Assembly (NCBI GenBank): GCA_014649155.1
Contig: BMSM01000033.1
Span: 1-64,000, forward strand
From: Streptomyces griseoviridis
GTDB lineage: Bacteria; Actinomycetota; Actinomycetes; Streptomycetales; Streptomycetaceae
Length of the DNA stretch: 64,000 nucleotides
Direction: 5' to 3'
The stretch's first letter is position 1. Each line of letters begins with the position of its first letter. Made by a program: the position numbers and the translations under genes. Below, one piece after another: positions 60,066 to 64,000 of the stretch. The notes beneath the pieces are model-generated. The model was not told the DNA's origin and did not search any database. It saw only the letters and a list, made by a program, of their open reading frames with translations.

Positions 60066-61961
60066 TCATCCGGAAAGAACGCTCTGCGGGAGATAGAGCG
60101 GCATCGAGTCCTCCCACTGACTGTCGGTCAGCATCTTCTTGTCCGACCCGTCCGCGTTCATGCTGAAGATCTGTCCGTAGGGCTGGAATGTGTCGTCGTA
60201 CAGCGCGGCTTCCTCCCGGAACCCGTACATGCCGCTGTTGTACAGAATGCGACCGTCGTGGTTCCAGACCGCGTGGCCGTCGTTCGCCCCGCTCGTCGTC
60301 AGGACGCGCAGCCCACTGCCGTCGGGCTTGATGGTGCAGACGTCGAAGTTGGTGGCGCTCGTCTTGCGGGTGAAGAGGATGAGTTTGCCGTCCGGAGACC
60401 AGTCCGGCAGGTTGTCTGCCTCCGTGGTGAGGACGGTCGACCGGCCGGTCCTCAGGTCGAGGATGCGCAGGCCCTTCGCGTCCGGACCCCAGACGCGGTA
60501 GACGATGCGGTTGCCGTCCTCCGAGTAGCTGGGGAAGCCGGCGTTGACCGTGCCGTCCGTGAGCGGCTCGTAGGAGGATCCGTCGCTGCGTACCCGCATC
60601 AGCGTGGCCGTGCTCGTCGCGCGGGTCTGGAACCAGCCGCCCACGCCGAAGGCGATCCACTTGCCGTCGGGCGACCAGGTGGGCCGGAAGGCGCCGGCCA
60701 GTCCCTTGGCGACCATCGCCGGGTCGAGCCCTGCGCTCGTGCTGTCGAAGACGACTTTCTGGTTCGAGCCGTCCGGACGCATGGTGACGATCGAGGACGT
60801 GCCGAGTTGCTTGTCCGTGATCGCGAGGCGGCCCTGCTTCGACAGGACCGGGAACACGTCACAGAAGCGGTACTCCCAGTCGGAGTCCCAGCTGTAGAGC
60901 GGGGCGTCGAGCGCGCGGGTGGCGTAGTCGAGCTTCTCGTAGATCACCGACTTCCCGTCGGGTGACCAGACCGGCGAGCGCAACGCCCGCTTGACGCCTG
61001 GCCGCGTGCCCGACACGTAGGCCAGTCCCTCGTCCGGTCCGCCCTTGACGAGGTAGCCGATCTCGTCGGCGCCGATGTACTGGGGTGCGACCTTCAGGTG
61101 CGGGCCGGAGGTGTGCTCGACCCGCGCGCCGGTCGTGACGTCGACCGAGACGATCTGCGACTCGACCTGGCCGATGGCCTCCGGACGGTGGGCGCCCCAC
61201 GTCCCTTCGACGGTGATCTCGTAGAAGACGATCCGGGAGCCGTCCGGTGACCACTTCGGCGAGCCGAGGCAGTATCCGTCCCGGGTGGCGACCTGGCGGA
61301 AGCCGGTGCCGTCCGGCCGGATGACGTAGATGCTGAGCTCCTGCGTGTGCTCCCAGCCCGCGCCGTTGCCGTGGCCGCGCCAGGTGGTGTTGCGATCACT
61401 GGAGAAGGCGATCCACTGACCGTCGGGTGACCAGGCGGGTCGGAACTGGCAGTCGGGGCTCGCCGGGTCGCCGGCGAGCCCCGCGGCGCCGGTCAGGTTG
61501 ATGCGCTTGCGCGTGCTCAGGTCGAGCAGCCAGATGTGCGTCCTGTGATCCCCGCTCGTGGACACGTAGGCCACCTTGGTCCCGTCCGGCGACGGAACCG
61601 CCCAGTCGTCCATGGCCGGACCGGTCACCAGGGGTTCGACGCGAGACCCGTCGAGGGCCGCTCGATACAGACAGGAGTTGCCGTCGCCTGTCCGCTCCGA
61701 CGTGAAGTACACCGACGCACCGTCGTTGCCGAAGGTCGCGTGGTAGTCGAACGCCGCGTCCTTCAGCAGCTTGCGCTCGTTCGTTCCGTCCGCGTCGGCG
61801 ATGTACAGGGTCGATGCCGACGGGCCGATCCGGTTCATCAGCATGACGCCCTTTTTCCCGGCGGCGGCGGATGCGATGGCGAAGGGCTTGGGGAGTAGCG
61901 CGGCGCCGGCGACGGTTGCGCCCGCTATGAGGAACGCTCGACGTTTCATATCAGGTGACAT
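60066..61961 (-). CDS. Exported TolB/PD40-type beta-propeller protein
   Basis: This 631-residue protein has a twin-arginine-like signal (MKRRAFLIAGATVAGAALLP). A long series of WD40-like/PD40 blades follows, each with a W-S-P-D-G motif: WAVPSPDGTKVAYVS, FRPAWSPDGQWIAFSSDRN, SPKWSPDGSRIVFYE, SPVWSPDGKSVIYE, RPTWSPDGKWIAFG and LPDWSPDGKLILFTRK. No hydrolase domain is attached. ATG 61961 (MSPDMKRR) is used; AAGGGA stands eleven bases upstream. It is controlled by P3, whose operators match P1 and P2, so it is expected to be induced with the catabolic genes. It may bind or sense the extracellular substrate. Confidence 0.87.
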   Translation of the reverse strand: MSPDMKRRAFLIAGATVAGAALLPKPFAIASAAAGKKGVMLMNRIGPSASTLYIADADGTNERKLLKDAAFDYHATFGNDGASVYFTSERTGDGNSCLYRAALDGSRVEPLVTGPAMDDWAVPSPDGTKVAYVSTSGDHRTHIWLLDLSTRKRINLTGAAGLAGDPASPDCQFRPAWSPDGQWIAFSSDRNTTWRGHGNGAGWEHTQELSIYVIRPDGTGFRQVATRDGYCLGSPKWSPDGSRIVFYEITVEGTWGAHRPEAIGQVESQIVSVDVTTGARVEHTSGPHLKVAPQYIGADEIGYLVKGGPDEGLAYVSGTRPGVKRALRSPVWSPDGKSVIYEKLDYATRALDAPLYSWDSDWEYRFCDVFPVLSKQGRLAITDKQLGTSSIVTMRPDGSNQKVVFDSTSAGLDPAMVAKGLAGAFRPTWSPDGKWIAFGVGGWFQTRATSTATLMRVRSDGSSYEPLTDGTVNAGFPSYSEDGNRIVYRVWGPDAKGLRILDLRTGRSTVLTTEADNLPDWSPDGKLILFTRKTSATNFDVCTIKPDGSGLRVLTTSGANDGHAVWNHDGRILYNSGMYGFREEAALYDDTFQPYGQIFSMNADGSDKKMLTDSQWEDSMPLYLPQSVLSG

Positions 61962-61983
61962 TTGCTGCAAGGTCCCTTCAGGG

Positions 61984-62079
61984 GCGGTCTCACACAAGGT
62001 CCATTACTGTGCGTGACACAGTCGACACGTTGCGGTCTCACACAAGGTCCATTACTGTGCGTGACACAGTCGACACGTT
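61984..62079. repeat. Two perfect 48-bp tandem repeats in the leader of the PD40 gene
   Basis: Copies at 61984-62031 and 62032-62079 are identical. Each contains the inverted repeat ACTGTG-CGTGA-CACAGT. They fill the space between operator O1 of P3 (62082) and the start codon at 61961, so both should be transcribed as leader RNA and could form two hairpins or bind a second regulator. Confidence 0.9.
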
Positions 62080-62081
62080 GA

Positions 62082-62200
62082 TTGTCGAACAACTTGCGCG
62101 TGAACGTAACACCAACGAAAAGATCACACAAGAGACTGCACCGAAGACCCCACTTCAGCGCCACACTGATGGATCGCTTGCCCCAACTTTTGTCCGACAA
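62082..62200 (-). promoter_or_regulatory. Promoter P3 with paired GntR-type operators (PD40 gene)
   Basis: On the minus strand: operator O2 TTGTCGGACAA (62190-62200), GCAGTCTC, -35 TTGTGT (62126-62131), 17-bp spacer, -10 TACGTT (62103-62108), then operator O1 TTGTTCGACAA (62082-62092). Operator centres are 108 bp apart. The layout equals P1 and P2. Between O2 and the next gene at 62597 I see no further gene. Confidence 0.75.
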
Positions 62201-62596
62201 TCCATGGAATGCTGTCGGTCAATCATGGAGCAGAGGCTTGCATACCAGGCGAGATGTCACACCGTGACGCCCCCGCCACGCCGCGCATTCCGTTTCGCGG
62301 GGAGCGTCTCCAGCCCTGGGTGACAGGCCGGAGAAGGCGCTCGCGTGGAATGATCAGCGGACCAGATACGTCTTCCCCTCCCTCCCCCTCAGCCTCCTGG
62401 CGGCGCGATGCTGGGGGCGAACTGCCGCCAGGTCCGGTCCGCCCGTGCCAGTGCCGACCTCGTGCCCGCGACGCCACGATGACGGCGTGGACGAACCGGT
62501 CATACGCCCCCGCCCGGCGGCCCTGTGGCTCTGGGTAGGTCCAGCAGGTCCACCTTGAGACACCTCGGGCCCGTCACTCTGCGAGAAGCTGGATAC

Positions 62597-63284
62597 ATGG
62601 ATCAGCACACCGAATTGGGGCAGTTTCTCCGCTCCCGCCGCTCGCGCCTGGCGCCGGAGAAGGTGGGCCTGCCCGGCCCGTGTGGTTTCCCGCCGGGTGC
62701 CCGGACTGCGCCGCGAGGAAGTCGCGGAGCTGGCCGGTGTGAGCGCGGACTACTACGCACGCATCGAACAGGGCCGAAACCCCAGTGTCTCCGACTCGGT
62801 CCTGATGGCCATCGCTCGCGCGCTGCAGTTGGACGAACTGGAACGCAACTACCTCGTCCAGCTCGCCCGCCCCGCGACCCTCGGGCCACGTCCCCAGGAG
62901 ATTCTGCGGCCGCAACGGGTCAGGAACGAAGCCCATCAGATGCTCGGAGTCCTCATCTGCCTCGTCCTGCCCGCTCCGTTCTCCGTCTCGGCGCTGCCGC
63001 TGGTGCCGCTCGCGCTGGTCATTCGTCTCGTGGCTGCCCGTGACGCGCAGGGACTGAGCAGTCGGCTGCGTGGGCGTGCCCTCATCCGGCTCGGGAAGTG
63101 GTCGTACGCTTTTTATCTGGTGCACTTGACAATCCTGGCGGTTCTGTTCCACGTGTGGAGCGGGGGCTGGTAAGTGGTGCCGATCGGCTTGGCTCTGGCC
63201 GCGACCCTGCTCGTGTCGGCCGTCGTCCACCGCTTCGTCGAGTACCCCTGCTGTCGAACCGCAGGTGCTGCCGAGGTTCGCTGA
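62597..63284 (+). pseudogene. Broken fusion of an XRE (MmyB-type) regulator and an acyltransferase-3 C-terminus
   Basis: The first part, MDQHTELGQFLRSRRSRLAPEKVGLP, is the start of an XRE/MmyB-type regulator. The protein then needs a frameshift near 62680 to continue RRVPGLRREEVAELAGVSADYYARIEQGRNPSVSDSVLMAIARALQLDELERNYLVQLARPA. After VRNEAHQML the sequence changes to membrane segments PLALVIRLVAARDAQGL and LGKWSYAFYLVHLTILAVLFHVW, an acyltransferase-3 C-terminus. That part is broken by TAA at 63171 and continues in frame as LALAATLLVSAVVHRFVEYPC. It is a deletion scar joining two genes, and not functional as read. Confidence 0.78.
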
Positions 63285-63428
63285 AACCGGCCGAAGCCCG
63301 GCGGACCACGAAGCCGGGCCCGCACGGATCGGGCGAGCCGCCCCCGCGGGCGGCGTGGGTTGACCTGGGCCACCGCGCCACCGCCCTCGCCCACGGCACC
63401 CGCCTCGGCGTCGATGTCCGCCGCCTGT

Positions 63429-64000
63429 TCACTCCGTCATGGGCAGGCACTCGGTGAGCAGGTCGACGATGTCCCGCCAGGCTCGCTGCGCGTGCTGGGG
63501 GTGATGACCCACCCCGGGAAGCACGCTGTGGTCGACCGGTGGGTGATGGAAGGCGTGCAGGGCGCCGCCGTAGACCACGAGGCGCCAGTCGGCGCCCGCC
63601 GCCTGCATCTCGGCGGTGAACGCGTCCCGTTGCGGGGGCGACATGATCGGGTCCTCCGACCCGACCCCGGCCCACACCGGGCAGCGGATGCGCGCCGTCT
63701 CGCCTGGTCGGCCCGTGGTCAGTCCGTTGACTGTCGCGATCGCGCGCAGGTCGACGCCGTCGCGTCCGAGTTCCAGCGCGATGGCGCCGCCGGTGCCGTA
63801 GCCGACGGCGGCGATCCGGTCCGGGTCGGTGCGCGGCTCGGCGCGGAGCACGTCGAGCGCCGCGTAGCCGATGTCTCGCATCCGGTCGGGGTCGGCGAGC
63901 AGTGGCATGCAACGGGCCAGCATCTCCTCGGGGACGCCCAGGTAGCGTCCGCCGTGGAGGTCGAAGGCCAGCGCCACGTATCCCAGCTCGGCGAGCGCAT
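63429..64000 (-). CDS. Dienelactone-hydrolase-family protein (partial, runs off right edge)
   Basis: The C-terminal 190 residues are present; the start lies beyond base 64000. The frame has ALAELGYVALAFDLHGGRYLG, IAAVGYGTGGAIALELGRDGVDLRAIATVNG, PVWAGVGSEDPIMSPPQRDAF (Asp region) and LVVYGGALHAFHHP (His region). This matches the dienelactone-hydrolase family of alpha/beta hydrolases. The nucleophile elbow reads GYGTGG where the enzyme has Cys in GYCFGG, so classical hydrolase chemistry is doubtful. The role is unknown. Confidence 0.82.
   Translation of the reverse strand, partial: ALAELGYVALAFDLHGGRYLGVPEEMLARCMPLLADPDRMRDIGYAALDVLRAEPRTDPDRIAAVGYGTGGAIALELGRDGVDLRAIATVNGLTTGRPGETARIRCPVWAGVGSEDPIMSPPQRDAFTAEMQAAGADWRLVVYGGALHAFHHPPVDHSVLPGVGHHPQHAQRAWRDIVDLLTECLPMTE

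Noticed and set aside
60066..61961. The PD40 protein as a prolyl oligopeptidase or TolB of the Tol-Pal system
   Set aside because: There is no C-terminal peptidase domain, and Gram-positive bacteria lack Tol-Pal. The Tat-type signal and the blades alone support only an exported propeller.

Overview
The window looks like Streptomyces or a close actinomycete. Base composition is very GC-rich, the third codon position is strongly GC-biased, GTG starts are common, and the regulator families (StrR, LmbU, TetR, FCD-GntR, XRE) and twin-arginine secreted propeller proteins are typical of the group. It carries two natural-product clusters and one large catabolic regulon, separated by ordinary genes and mobile-element debris. 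No rRNA, tRNA or CRISPR array was seen.

Bases 1-20700 belong to a nonribosomal-peptide cluster that makes 3,5-dihydroxyphenylglycine (Dpg). It holds an NRPS starting A-PCP-epimerase (cut by the left edge), an ABC exporter with a collagen-like tail, an MbtH-like protein, a two-component system, an alpha/beta hydrolase, dpgC-dpgB-dpgA, an aminotransferase (hpgT) fused to a catalytically degraded hydroxymandelate-oxidase-like domain, a StrR-family activator and an LmbU-family regulator. Four StrR-type boxes (GTCCAA-N17-TTGGAC, one with a single change) lie upstream of the mbtH operon, upstream of hpgT-dpgABC (two), and upstream of a secreted animal-type haem peroxidase at 17474-19786. This suggests the peroxidase belongs to the pathway.

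Bases 20705-25815 are housekeeping-like: a GDSL hydrolase, exonuclease III, an MBL hydrolase and the PcaD-PcaC fusion. Bases 25845-41371 are a probable acquired island, with an integrase remnant on one side and IS5, TetR and oxidase remnants on the other. The island encodes a compact pyochelin-like aryl-thiazoline pathway: a salicylate-type AMP ligase, a PchE-like NRPS (ArCP-Cy-A(Cys)-MT/E-PCP), a thioesterase, a luciferase-like monooxygenase, a DegT-type PLP enzyme, a tautomerase, an exporter and an FptX-like importer. A TetR regulator sits inside it, and three copies of a shared operator lie before the three transcription units.

Bases 41552-62200 are a catabolic regulon. A long minus-strand gene series encodes an SsuABC-type transporter, a carboxylesterase, an FCD-GntR regulator, two amidohydrolase-superfamily enzymes (one close to LigJ, 4-oxalomesaconate hydratase), three paralogues of the 4,5-dihydroxyphthalate decarboxylase family, a DUF3500 protein, a ThDP enzyme, an HpaI-type aldolase and a CoxG-like protein. 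This series and two genes for exported beta-propeller proteins are each preceded by a near-identical promoter: -35 TTGnnn, 17 bp spacer, -10 TACGTT, an operator TTGTCnGACAA just after the -10, and a second operator exactly 107-108 bp upstream of the first. The architecture points to one repressor acting by DNA looping. This is the most striking unexplained system in the window. The right end has a broken XRE/acyltransferase fusion and a partial dienelactone-hydrolase-like gene.
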